Positions 25,615 to 38,091 of a stretch of 64,000 nt of DNA are shown here, piece after piece (the stretch's first letter is position 1; the number at the start of each line of letters is the position of its first letter). The DNA comes from Eleginops maclovinus. Lineage: Eukaryota; Chordata; Actinopteri; Perciformes; Eleginopidae. The position numbers were made by a program, and so were the translations under genes. The notes under the pieces are model-generated. The model searched no databases and was not told where the DNA came from. It saw only the letters and a list, made by a program, of their open reading frames with translations. The DNA is taken from positions 19,832,261 through 19,896,260 of the forward strand of contig NC_086360.1 of NCBI RefSeq assembly GCF_036324505.1. Reading direction: 5' to 3'.

Positions 25615-27826
25615 TCATCTGTAGTAGAGAGCCATGAAAGGTGTGTGTGATAGGTGAACACCGCCCGTTCTACAGGACACCCCCGATCCAGCCTGACTGC
25701 AGCCCAGGACCAGGCCCCGCTCCAGAGCAGGCCGTGTGCTGCCAGCCCCCTCCCCCCACACATCACTAGCAGTGTCCTGCTGAGCACCAGAAGTGGGCTT
25801 TTCTCCTGGTGCATACCCCATGGAAGCAAACACCACCTGCCGCATGTTCACCAAGCTGGGAACCCCTCCAGCACCACCTGCCGCCTCCTGCAGACTCTGG
25901 AAGAGGAAGAGCAGATCCACCCTCAGGTCCACCGTGTTGCCCCGGGACCACACACTGTACCTGAAAGAGGCGAGAGAAAACACAGTTACAACCAGGCAAA
26001 GAGGACACAGAAAAGAGGAATAGGTGCAAAACAATTCAAAGGTAAATAAAACCGATTGTAGTGAGAGTGGTCTGTGTATCATCAAAAAATGTCTTTACAA
26101 TAAGGTCATGTTACAATGCAACATATTGCATATTATTTACATTATTTCAGCAAAACTGTCAAAGTATAAATAACAGACCATTATGCATACAATCTCTGCA
26201 AATGTATATGCAATCAAAACACTATATGCATACATTTATTACAGATCCTTCAGTATCCAACATCGTAGGAACACCTTGAGAGGGCCTAAAAAGTATCCAC
26301 TCTTCTTTGCATGCATGTTATTAGTTTGAGTCCATACAGTGTTTGGAAACGGTATCAAAAAACATAATATTACAAGACAATGTCTATATGTTCTTACACC
26401 TCTATATCATGTTTACCTTGTAGGAAGGCCTAGCTTTGCCAATGATAGAAGCACAGGATGGATGTCCAGGTGTTGTGGGTTGGAAAGTTGGAGGTGAAGC
26501 TCGGCTCTGATGACCGACAATGATAAAATCTCTCTGGTGAAGAGAAACTCCACATCTGTGCCTGAGGAGAAGGAGGAGGAGAGGAAGGAGTTAGTCACAG
26601 AGAAGTTTATGAGCATTTCAGGTCACAGAGCAGCACAAACACTCATGTCATGCTCTGTTTTAATAAATCTCAGGGAGTGAGATTTACACCACAGAGGTGA
26701 TGTTTTCACTCCTAATACCATGTTAATCTGTCAGCAGGATGTCTCGACACCTCTCTGAGGGGACATTAAGCCAGCTAAGACTCATTTGTATGCAGATAAC
26801 ATTGTCTTCTATACAGATGCATTCATGGAGCCATAAATGTCCTCCGAGCTGCTTTACAAGCACACCAGCTTTCACTTCTGCAGCATGTGACATTCCTGCA
26901 AAGTGTCACTTTTTCAACACAACATGAGTTTTATATGCCAGTTTGATGTTGCAACGTGTTCCCTGATTGGCCCTCTCAATGCTGCTTATGAACACAAGGT
27001 GCAGAGAGAATTTAAGTGGATTTGATGACAAATGTAAATACTTTTATTGAGCATTGATATTGGGAATATCTTCAATCCATACTGATGAGCATGTTTCAAT
27101 ACTCAAGATATAGAATCAACAAGTAAAGTTATGACATTTGTGTCAGTTGAAAAACGTTTCACTACTGGTTGCATGGCCCTCTTGATGGTGAGTGTCTAGG
27201 CCTTCAATTAATCCTGAATTCACCATGTCCCGTGGTTACAGTAAAACATCTTAATCGTGCATTGAGCAACAATTTGTGGAATTAAAACACGTGACAATCA
27301 ACCTGATCCACTTTTTCGTGTTGAGCTCTGAAGCCTACCATGACCAATACATTTCGGTTATAACGTAGGCTTTGACAAGGCATGCGTTTAAACTCGATCT
27401 ACTTTGTCTTACCTCCTCTCAAGCGACCTTGAATTCCTTTTACGCTCCTGCAGTCCCGTCCTTCTTGACAGCAATGGTAAACCGATCGCACAAAGCTGAA
27501 AAGGGATTTCCCTGGGAAAACCAGGCCATGCGAGGCTCCAGGAGTTAAAGGCAAAGCACGAGCTGCAACAGTGTAGCATTATCCTCGGGAGCTGGTTGTG
27601 TATTTTCCAGCCAAGGGGCCGCCAGCTCCGCGCACCGCTCCCGGTGATTATCCGCCACCCCGCGCCTCCACCGCCTCAACGCGTCCGAGCGTAAAGTTGT
27701 TCCGGAAGATTCATCTGCAGTTTTATGAGATCCCAGCGTGTCTACTGGGCGGCCAAATACTCCAATAAATCGTGTCATCCCCGATAGAAGAAATAGAGAA
27801 ATCCAAATGCATCGCGAGGAGGCCAT
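25615..27826 (-). CDS. Unrecognised secreted protein, TGF-beta/inhibin prodomain-like
   Basis: I cannot name this gene. A workable model uses exons 27826-27570, 27495-27413, 26561-26417 and 25960-25615, about 276 residues. It starts with a signal peptide (SLFLLSGMTRFIGVFG). A segment with VYHCC and GRDCRS follows, then TDVEFLFTREILSLSVIRAE with LHLQLSNPQ, then DLRVDLLFLFQSL, then GLVLGC and the terminal TPFMALYYR before TGA. The order of an amphipathic pair of strands, a leucine-rich strand with Cys, and a final PFM-aromatic strand resembles TGF-beta superfamily prodomains, inhibin alpha most of all, but no mature cystine-knot domain follows. The last two introns have good splice sites. The first (27496-27569, 74 bp) uses a poor donor (gttgca); without it the reading frame breaks between 27545 and 27581. 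Name and function are open. Confidence 0.45.
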
Positions 27827-29178
27827 GGCAATTACTTAATCCTGGCCTTTGGATCGTCACTGGTGGATAGCAGGCAGCTTCTCTGTTGTGCCAACTATCC
27901 CTCTCTCTGCTTGCTATATACCCCACTGACAATGGGGACATCTTTCCACTTAGAATTTGAATCCTTGCCCTCCTCACAGACCCTGCCCCTCTTTTTGTTC
28001 GAGCCCTTAACCACCCATTTGCCCCCCACTGCTTTCTTTTAATGCGCCTGCATAATGAGGCGCCCCTGAGAGCGCCGACCCGAACCATTCAAATTCAGCT
28101 ACTTAGCTAATGACTCTAATGACTCCATATCTGGAACATCAACAGCGATCTTATTAACAACACATACAGCGCAGAATGTTTCGGGAAAAAACGTGAATAA
28201 TAACATTTTATGAGCATGTGTTTGCGTAGCTTTGCGCACGTCCTTCTGCGAGCGAGTTGTTACCATTTTGGAAAAAAAGGCATTAAGCCTGAGGTGGGAA
28301 ACAGTGGGGGCAGGACTGAAGGGTCACATGCAGGCCGCTGATGGCCCTAATCACACCGTGTAGCCCCTGCAGTTTCAAACAAGCTTTTACAAATGTAGCT
28401 CACAAGATTCAACACGCAGAGGATCATGTATTCATTTAATTTCCACTAATAATGCACTACAGTGTATCACAGGGGATGTCTTCTAGGCAAACTTAAGAAA
28501 ACACACGTCTTTTAACAAAGGACACAGTAACTCAATTGTTAAATAACACATGTTCATGCTACCAAGATTTGATTTGAAATAAATAGATATTTTATACAAA
28601 CTTTTTAGATCATTTGAGAAATTGTGCACTAAATCAACACAGTGATGTATCAAGGAATGATGCATGATAAAATAGAACAAAGATGTCTACATTTCCTATT
28701 GATTAAAAAATAAAGGTTAGAGAAATGATTACATTCGATGAGTTGATTATTTGACTGACTGGAAACTGGTTGTAAAAATGCTGCATAATAATGTGTGCAG
28801 AGTGCAAACAGGAGCTTGATAAGGCAATTGTGCACTTTTAGATACAAAAAGGTAACATTTAAGACATAACAGAAATAATATTGAGACAACATTTTACTCA
28901 AGCCATAACAAATGAAACTATTTATAAAACCTCGTTGTGAACAAGTCTTCCTCTACATTAACTTTAATTTAATCCTCTCTGTGATTTATAGCTACACAAA
29001 TAGAAAAAGTTCTGCTATGAATGTAAAAGATTCATACATCATTAAACAATCTTCTGTGGGAACAACTGAACCACAGCGGTAAAAAACAGAGGAACCTTCT
29101 TCTTCTCCCTACTTTTTCAGGTTACTCACAGGGCAGCTCTCCGCATGTTAACAAACCACAGCTCCTCTCACTGTGCTG
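27827..29178. other. Intergenic: promoter of prodomain-like gene, 3' flank of hps4
   Basis: The first part (27830-28090) is GC-richer and lies just upstream of the minus-strand ATG at 27826, which fits a promoter/5' UTR. The rest is AT-rich non-coding sequence and should include the hps4 3' UTR. The 121-codon minus frame at 27723-28088 overlaps the real first exon in another frame and shows no domain. Confidence 0.4.
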
Positions 29179-32100
29179 TCAGAGCAGGTTAACCCCGTGT
29201 TTCAGCAGTCTGTGGCGGGCCTTGCCGGGCAGAGAGAAAGCACTGTCCTGGTGGTTAGGGATGCCAGAGTTCCTCAGCGATCCCCCGTGCTGCTGGAAGT
29301 AAGTTTCCTGGGCCACGCTGCGGGTCCCATACACAGCAGCTCCTGCACTCCTGCGGTGAAAATGTCACATTTGCATTTCAAGCATGTAGGATGAGGACAT
29401 GCAACACAAAAGAGCAAAATGACATAATAAAGACATTAAACAAAGAACTTTTGGAGTGTGATGTAAAATACTTTTACAGGGGAACACTTTCTCCTATGAC
29501 CCATTCATCACTGTAACACTGATAAGTACCTTATCTACCATTTGTTCTCTAACACAAAGTTTTCAACCTAAATACTTCAGGCCTGTTTCATGGTCAAACA
29601 GAAAAGGCCTTTCAATTTGATTCATGATATTATACTTTTATCAAGAAGGTTTTATCATTCAAATTGTATCTTGAAGATGAACATGCAAAAATGTCAGACT
29701 TATTGTTTTAAGCCCCTCAAATATGGAGATTTTCTACTTTTCTCTGTTTTATATCATTTGAATAGCTGTCATTTTGTAGACTAATCAGTTAAATTACAGA
29801 AAAATCAGCAGACTAATTTGGACTTAATTTGACTGCAAATATATTAAGTGACTGATTCATTAAATACAGATGTGTCAGATCATATTGCCATTTCTATTGG
29901 CCCAGTCATGATTGGTAGTAGCGAATATTATTTTTAATAATACTTTTTAAAGATACAGCATAATTGCTTTGAGTGTCACTACCCCCACTTTAAGAATGAC
30001 TGACCTAGAGGAAGAACATAGGGATTCTTGTAATGTGATCATAGACTCGAAGAACTGACAGATCCAACCCTCAACCCCCGACTTCTCATGAAAGGTACGA
30101 GAACCCCCCTCCCAAAACCACCATCACGTCACTGCCGTACTGACCTGATAATAGCCTCCTGCAGAGTTTCAGTGTTACAAAAATGCGAGTGAAGGAGTGA
30201 TGTGGCCCTCACAAAGGGCTGCTCCGGGGCTCCCCCTGGTCGACCAGACAGGTTGGCTGCAGAGACACACGACAACAACAGACTCAGAACCACTGTGGCA
30301 CATTAACCTGGACAGGCTGCACAAAGGAATCGCAGTCTGACTAATTAGCCTTTAGATCATGCAAAGACAAATATAAACAACCAAACCCCGCCCCCCTTTA
30401 GTCCCCAGTTAGAGATGGAGCAGAAGATACCTACTCTAGAAGAAAAGTGAAAAGTAGAAAAGACAAAAAATACTCTGAAAAAAATCAGCAGAGGGAGTAA
30501 AAAACAAAACAAGGAAGAGTAAAAGAGAGGAGGTAGGTCAGAGTATTATAAGGGCCTTACATGTCAGTGTGCTCTGAATGCAGTCAAAATGGGCAAAGAT
30601 GTAGGGCCCTAGAGCGCCAGGGGCCCCAGGAGAGACACTCCTCAAGTGAGCCTCCAGTCCATTGAGTGACGCCAGGCTGCTGTGATACTGGATACAAACC
30701 ATAAAGGAGGAGCCGGTTGTTAGCATCACTAAGGCAAATTTAGTGTACAGCTCAAGACATTGGGATGTGTTTGGTCAATAAGTTTACTTCTGTTCCACTA
30801 AAAGGAGGAATTTTAAGCTCACAAGCTTAAAGAAATGAATATGAGGGTTGCTTTCTTTCTTACCACTTCCTCCATTGAAGCTGTGTCACTTAAGAAGTGC
30901 GGCTCCACCAGCAGAGCCAGCACCAGTCCTTTGACCCTGTGCAGGTACAGCGTCATGGGAATCAGTGGAGTCTCCCCTGGGTGCTCAAAAGCATCGGAGT
31001 GAGGAGGATCTGACCTCTCTACCTTATGGCCTGGAACTATCCCAGAGCCACGTCCTCTGACCTCTTCAGAAACCTGGTGGTCATGTGACTCCTCAGTTCC
31101 TCTGAAGTCAAACACTTCTCCACAAGCTCCATCATCGACACCTCCATTTAGATGGGAGTTTTCTCCAACGCTGAGGTGTCTCCACCGTTATCTATCTGAC
31201 TGCCTCCATCTCCGTTACTGTGAAAGCTGTGATAATACGACTCCTCCAGTGCCTCCGGGGAGGGGCACTCCTCAGGGGAGTGTTTCCCGTTTGAGAGAGG
31301 AGGCTCGAGAGGCTGCGGAGGGGGTGGATTGGGGGTGCTTTGTGATGGATCTTGGCTAAACATGGAGCTCACTGAAAGGTGAGGGCTGAGGAGCTTCTGG
31401 GGAGACTGGGAGTTTCCTGGATCAGACGGCTCTGACTCTGTGGAGGAGGGAGTGTCTGATAACGTTCTTGACAGGCGGGTCTTCTTTAGGGGGGTGTTTT
31501 TGTGTGGAGTAGAGTGGGAACTGGAGGGATGAAAAAAGTTTGAGACACTCAGCATTGACCGGAAATATAGCACAGTTTATAGAGCTTGTGTCAGTGTGTG
31601 TCAATGTGCCATAGAACATTTGGAGGTCTGTCTGGAGGATCTCTCAGCAATACCCTCAAAAGCCAATAATTGTTTCTTCAGGTGTTGGTTCTGTGAGAGT
31701 ATTAATCTGTTTCTAAGATTTTCTGTCAGAGTTAATCAATCAACAAGTGAAGACAAATTATAATCATCATTATTTTTGTGGACCCTATTTTGTCTGTGCT
31801 GCCAGCCTACGCTTGCTTCTGTCCACATCTCAAGCGAAAATCACACTTCTGCGGAAGTACAAATCACTCTCCTCGCAGTCATGTTAGCATGCTATTAACA
31901 CATACTTGTGCAGGCAGACCTAAATCTCCTGTGTTTTGGTTCACTAACTGCTATTGGGTCGGATAATTTTTTTGCTGCAGTAAAACTGCACTAGAGCGCA
32001 TTCACAATTTCCCAAATTTGCAGAAATCCCAAACAACCCAGAATTTGATTAAAAGGGGACTTAATGTTTACCGTAAGAGAAATACTTTATGCTATTAAAA

Positions 32101-35100
32101 CTGATTCTCATTTCGAGCAGACACTACCTGAAATCTTTGTTGACGGGGGCGGATTGCAGGTACCGAAGTTCAGACGGGGTTAGGAACACAGTGGTGGAGC
32201 TGACAGCACCGCCAAATGAGCTACTCGGTCCATTGGGTCTCTGGGGCTATAACCAAATTAAAGCACAGACTTGAGATTATTTTTTTAGCATAAATAGTTT
32301 GTAACATTTAGGTAAATACAATATTTGGCCTTCCAGTCAAGAGTTATATGAAAAGATCAATACCACTATAATGACTCACAGAATGTATGTGCAGCTTGAG
32401 CCAGTAGCATTTTTGCTTAGCTTAGCTTAGCTATTAGTGGGTCTGAAGTTGGCCTTATAAAGGGTCCTTTGCTAGTTTTGAGCAAAATACACATTGTATT
32501 CTTCCATATTAATTTCAATTACAATTTATCCAATAATGGGGAAAAATGCCCGCATGATAGGAGATTACTTTTCTATTTCTAGTGTTTCAAAGCTTTGATT
32601 AGAAAAGCTTAGGACTTTCCTACCTTGGTGTATGTTGTACTCTCATGAACCATCACCTTCATTGTGAGTTGGGGAGACATCTGTGTGCTTACAACTCTGT
32701 GGAGAAAAGTCCGATTTAAGAACTTGAAATGTACATATAAACTATCCGACTGACAGCTGGAAAAAGTGGAAATGTCAGCTCACCTTCCTCTGAAAAGAAT
32801 ACAGCCTGCTAACACCAGAGGGCAGCGCTGACAGGCCTGAAGAATGAGGGCAGCTTTGAGCAGCAGAAGTGGATCAACCTGGGGATAGGAATTAAAATAA
32901 AAGCCTTCATGTCATGCAAAAGCACAAACACTGAAAGGTGATAAATATGATGTTTAAGAGATAAAATCCTAAATAGTTTGTGAACATGTTGCTTACAAAA
33001 TGAGCACATTTTTACATTTTTTCAACCTTACAATGTAATAATACCCCAGAATATCCAGGATTTACTGGCATTTGGTTGGCAGCTTGTGCACATCTAAATG
33101 TGTTCTCTAGCTGCAATGATTGTGCAAAAACTTTGTTAAGACACACTGAAGACTTACACAACGCCACAGGACATTGTGACATATTCACATCCGGTCTGAG
33201 GTTATCTGTATGCAGCAGGAGCTAATGAGACACTTCTACAGGTTAAATTTAGAATGGTGTTTTGCGTACATTAGTTGAGTCGATGGTCTTCAAGCAGCTG
33301 AAGATGTGCTGAAGCTCTGAGGATCCTGACTGCAGGTGGGAGAGGTACTGCGCCCAACGAGCCGCCAGAGTCTCCTGACTGTTCAGCTGCAAAATGCATT
33401 TTTGAAAATACACAATTTAAAAATCCTTCAAACTAAAATGAAAAAAAAAAAGTGAAAAGTACCTGCTAGTTGAAACTGGATAATTACCTAGTTTCCCGAG
33501 TTATGTACCTTTTTGACAATTCTTTACAGATGTTCTAGTGTGCAAAAATAATTCTATAACAATCTTTTTGTATTGGTCTACAACTAAATGCAAGTTTTCT
33601 TTAAAAAAACAAAAACAAATAATCTCTGTGCAACAAATCAGGCTAAAAAAACAAGACTACTATAATATAAGACTATTAGAAAACTAAAAAGTGCACCTGG
33701 TAGCTCTGTCTGACCGACCCATTGTAGAAACAGAAAAGGTTTATGAGCTGATCCAGGAGCTCACATACACTGACGGTGGGGACTTCCACTGAGCAGCCCA
33801 GAGCCTGCAAAACACACAAAAATCTCAATCAAAAACTCTTATTCAGGGGTGAAAAAAAGTTCGAAACATCCTGAAAATCTCCAGGATTGTGCTCACTCAC
33901 CCAAAAGAACTCATCTTCCATGCGAATGGCGAACTTGTGGCGGTGCAGGTTCAGGATCCGCACAGGAGAGGACGAGAGTTCAGAGACACAGCGACCCGCG
34001 CCTGCCAGCTGACCACAGAGCAGCTCCTGCTCATCTAAAGGAGTCTGAAGAAACACACACATGAATCAATCCTCAAAACAGTGACTTCAAAAACAAACAT
34101 TATCATCATATCAGTACAAGCTAAAATTAAAAAAGGTCAAACCTCTTCAGGGTAGAAGTAGCAGATTCCCTCTCTTGTTTGGTCGCTCTCTCCTCTGACT
34201 TTGGATCCATCGTAGAGGAAGAAATTATTACACCTGCGGAATAAAGAAGCAAATAAATGTCTGAGCTCTTCAGTAAATGACCAAAGAACAAACACAGTGT
34301 TTGTCCAAGGTTTTCCTGGACATACTGGAGAATAAATGAATGAAATCCCTTTAATTGATGGCTATTAAAAGGCAGTTGGAAAGATGCTCATGCTTCAAAT
34401 ATGGCTAATGATTTTTATATTATTATTGTTCAGTTGGTTATTTTTCGAGCTGCATTGTGTGAGGAGAATGTGCTAGAACTGTATTACTAATTTTTTTTTT
34501 ATAAATAGGAGGAACGTTGGTTTTTAACTGAACAAATAAACCAATAAATTGATCTAGAGATTATGGTCAATATAGAGCATAAAAAGTATTGGCTGCACAT
34601 CAGAATCAAAGATTGAAATGTGTTTCTTTTTTTCCCCTCATTGGGTTATTTGATTTTGTAATAGTATCTCCGATTTAGAATAAAATAAAGTAAAATATTG
34701 TGTATAAATCGAAAGAGTTTAAAGTGAAAATTGCATACTGTAAAACAATATAATACAAAATATGAAAAAAAAGTATTTTAGCAGTGGTAAAAAAGTACTC
34801 TGGTCCTACTTGGGTAAAAGTATTATTACTCTGGTCTTAAAATACTCCATTACTAGTAAGAATCTTGAATTGCGACTGTTACATAAGTAGAAGTATGGAA
34901 GTATACTACTACTTAAGTAATATTAGGAAAATGCACACGTATTAAGAGGAAAGTACTCATTGCAAAATAAACTCACATAATGTTTTATTTTTTAAAGGAA
35001 AAGCAGCAAATCTTCACACTTAAAAAGTACTGTGTGTCAAAAACTGAATTCATAGAGTAACTTCATATCTGTGAAACAAATATAGTGGAGTAAAAACTAC

Positions 35101-35281
35101 AACATTTGCTTCTAAAATGTAATAGAGTAGAAAGGTACAGTAGTATAAAACGAAAATACTCGGGTAAAATGCAAGCACCTCAACAATTTACTTAAGTACA
35201 GTACTTGAGTAAATGTACTTCGTTACTTTTCGTCACAGCGTACTGTTACCTTCTTGATTCTGGCAGCATGAGGTCAGCCAT
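29179..35281 (-). CDS. hps4: HPS4, BLOC-3 complex subunit
   Basis: With HPS1 this forms BLOC-3, the guanine nucleotide exchange factor for Rab32/38 in biogenesis of melanosomes and other lysosome-related organelles (family knowledge). Twelve coding exons, 5' to 3': 35281-35250, 34233-34143, 34044-33901, 33804-33697, 33386-33270, 32878-32784, 32696-32624, 32246-32128, 31520-30864, 30687-30561, 30256-30145 and 29350-29179; about 615 residues against about 708 in human. Matches include [11 protein letters not shown] and ICYFYPEE at the N-terminus, [35 protein letters not shown], and the C-terminus [14 protein letters not shown]. The middle is Ser/Pro-rich and poorly conserved, as in mammals. Odd: the 657-bp exon does not keep frame. 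The upstream frame stops at 31148 and the downstream frame is open only from 31187, so one base seems lost (or two gained) in about 40 bp. All other junctions are in phase. Confidence 0.92.
34770..35240. repeat. Dispersed 'AGTACTTGAGTAAATGTACT' repeat, intron copy in hps4
   Basis: Intron 1 of hps4 holds a long copy of an AT-rich element with many 'aagtac', 'aaaatactcc' and 'gtaaaagta' words, ending in 'agtacttgagtaaatgtact' and then 'tcgttactttt'. Other copies or fragments in this window are near 38855-38895, 39655-39760, 42125-42200, 44340-44480 and 47325-47740. It looks like a non-autonomous DNA element common in percomorphs. No open frame. Confidence 0.55.
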
Positions 35282-35612
35282 CACCGACACGAAGCCCAGG
35301 AAAAGATAAATGTTCCTCAGTCATCAGTCATCTTTTATCCATGTATTTCCAACCCGACAGACTGAAGAGGAAAGCGGAAAAAGCAAGTGAAGACTTCTGC
35401 GAGTCCGAGAGAGATGTTTACTAATCCTCCAAAGTTACTATCTGTTACACGTCAAACAGGCACCTGAGGAAAATGTGCACACTGGGATGGTGGATAAATG
35501 TTTTTCTTCCAATGTTTATGTTGTATTCGAAACGAAAATTATCCACTTTGACAGAGCAGTGCTGCGAATTGAGGAATGCGGGTCAGTCACGTAGTGTAAG
35601 TCATGTGCAAGT

Positions 35613-35693
35613 ATGGCGAGCGTTAAGGGACAAACAACTGCGCCATTGAGAAACGACAAAACACTCAACAAGTCGGACATTGTAACAAAATAA
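35613..35693 (+). other. Short 26-codon open frame in the hps4 divergent promoter region
   Basis: An ATG in good context (GTATGGCG) opens 26 codons (MASVKGQTTAPLRNDKTLNK, then SDIVTK) ending TAA at 35691-35693, about 330 bases from the hps4 start on the opposite strand. A possible donor (gtaaca at 35682) lies near its end. It could be the start of a divergent transcript, a non-coding RNA, or chance. No homologue is recognised. Confidence 0.15.
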
Positions 35694-35699
35694 AGGATA

Positions 35700-38091
35700 T
35701 TAACTCATTAATTTACTTTATTTAAATATTCTGTATTAGCAACATAAACAAATAAAGTATATGTAATTGAATATCTTATTTTGCAGCTATTTACCTTCAG
35801 GTATATTGAATCTGAAAGGCATCATAGCCTATTTTATGATGACATTATGCTTTCTATGCGAAATCGTGATCATCAAAGCAAGCAATCGTTAGCCTTTATG
35901 ATCATGAAGCAACATTTAGTGAATATGCTCACTTTAAACTTATGAAAACAAATTGAGTATCACAACAGCAGGCTATTCCCTGTGTGACTGTTGCTTTTAT
36001 GTAATAAACTGTTGTTAAAATATGAAATGCAATGTCTTCATGACACCAACAATAACGAAAATGACATCTGTTAACAAGTAAAGCTCTACCTTCCATCCAA
36101 AAGAATGTGCTCAAGTTTGAGTGTTTATTGACTTTTTCAGATGGACATTGAATACATTTTTAACGGAAACTGAATATGATTGTATAAACTACAGGGGGCT
36201 CTATTAGAACAAGGACCCTTTTATTCACAGTAGGATGAAGGTTTTATTAAATGAATAATAAGAAAACAAGTGACTTATAATAGGATAAACGGTATATGTA
36301 ATTTCTGTGATCAACTATGTTATGCTGCCTGCTTATTTTAAATATACATAAACCAGTAATCCTGCTTCTTATGGAGAATAGATTGATCTTTACCACAGAG
36401 CTCCAGAAATATGAATCCTGTTGTCAGAGCTCGATTGAGGATGTCTTCAGATGTTGAGCGTGCCCGCGCGCAGCTCAGTCAGCCAATGCCTGATTCTAAA
36501 TTGAAGTAGAGTCGGCTGCTCACGAGAGACATCTGCAGACATGTATCAACTAAAGTCGGGTCAGGTTTATACCCTAAATCGACTTTTAAATTGTTGCAAG
36601 GTGAATGCGGAAATGTTATTCTTAAAGTGTTGCTAAGCACTCCGCCATCTTGAAAATTGAGCAAACATCCGCGAAGTCATGCGTGCACCTCGGAGAGAAC
36701 GTGCAGGTCCAGGGCCGTGCACAAGACAAAAACGGTACAAACATGCAACCTTTCAGCCTATTGTTCTTGCAGCTGGGTCAACTCTTTCACTACGGACTTA
36801 CAACAAAACTGTAACAAAAGTTAGCATAATTTATGTAACATAAAAACCAACATACTTATGGATTATCCGACTAAAATAACATTAATAAGGCTGTCCAACA
36901 TCATTTTCTCCATAACCATTTCTTGAATAGCAAAAATTAATTGTTACCCATAGATTAGAGTTAAAGGTTCCCACGATTTAATGCAGTTACACTGGAGCAC
37001 TTGAGTGTAAAGAGGCAAATGTCTGTTCCCTTCTCTTAAATATGTGCTTTTGATGTTGCAAAGGGAGCTGCTGTGATGAAAAAATATCAGACTTGATTGG
37101 ACAACTACACATGAAACAAACATCTCATACCAATAAACAATCAAATCCGCAGTGTTCAGTGACAGGATGTGTGTATTCAGTGGTCAGATTTTCCTAATTC
37201 CTGTTTTCACAATCTCGTCTGCTCATAGAATTACCTACTTCAAGGTGTCTCTGTATCTCTCACAAGAGTAAGGGTGCTAAAACCTCTAACAGCACAGTAA
37301 CCAAAGACAGTGCACGTTCAAAGAATACCTTAATTTATTTATTTTTTATGAATGTTGCATCTACTGATAATGTTAGGTTGTTGGTTGAAAATGTGAATAA
37401 AGAGACAGTTTGTGTAAAAATGGCTTTATAAAGAAAATGCACAGGTGTACCACTCTCATACAACTATAGAGTGATCTTTTTTAAATATCTGAAATGTAGC
37501 ATTTAGGTTTTTGTACAGTGTTGTTGTTTAGTAGTTCAGACACTCATGGCACATTATATATCAGTTTCTCTTTCATTACCAAAAATAATGAAGCTGGTCA
37601 GGTAGTGCTTGGCCGAAGATATGTTTTAAAAGGGTTACATTACATGTAACTTGTTAGATGCTTTTATCCAAAGCAACTCAATAATGCAGGCAGTCTCCAC
37701 AGGAGCAATTTGGGGTGAAGAAGATCAGCGGCTATCCAACTGAGCCACAGCCTCCCACTATAAAAAAAAATATGGAGAAACACTTGGCTAGTTCACTCGC
37801 TGTTGCATGGAGCTGCAACAGAAGTAAGAAATGGCCGACACAATTGCAGAACCGCAAAAGACATTTCTTCTTACACTGCTATGTACAGAGCCTCCCAGCA
37901 ACAGAAAAATGTGTCATGGGATTTTGAAAATACTTTTGGTACCCACTGTGTTAAACGATTAAAAAAAAACTAGACCTCCTAATTAGGATGAGTGTGTATA
38001 CGACAAAAAAAGTGTAGCAATTTATTACAATTGTCCAACCTGAAATATTATTAACATATTATAATAGTAAGCTAAAATAAAATAAATGCGG
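35700..38091. other. Intergenic region between hps4 and the Myb/SANT gene
   Basis: AT-rich, without a supported gene on either strand. A teleost dispersed repeat lies at 37634-37758. The last part contains the 3' UTR of the minus-strand Myb/SANT gene, whose likely poly(A) signal is at 38021-38026. Confidence 0.4.
37634..37758 (+). repeat. Teleost dispersed repeat (SINE/MITE-like)
   Basis: The series 'gatgcttttatccaaagcaa', 'ggagcaatttggggt' and 'atccaactgagccacagcc' matches from memory a very common teleost element (consensus 'gacgcttttatccaaagcga ... aaccactgagccacc'). Family name and exact ends not assigned. A 70-codon frame overlapping it is therefore not a gene. Confidence 0.5.

Noticed and set aside
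25654..26049. 131-codon plus-strand frame
   Set aside because: Antisense shadow of the last exon of the prodomain-like gene, whose minus-strand exon borders match splice consensus.
30819..31115. A separate 98-codon gene starting at the Met at 31115 (minus)
   Set aside because: It is the downstream half of the hps4 exon (contains the conserved [14 protein letters not shown] region) and its frame is open upstream of that Met; no own promoter or splice evidence.
37715..37927. 70-codon plus-strand frame
   Set aside because: Runs through a common teleost dispersed repeat and an A-run; no homologue.
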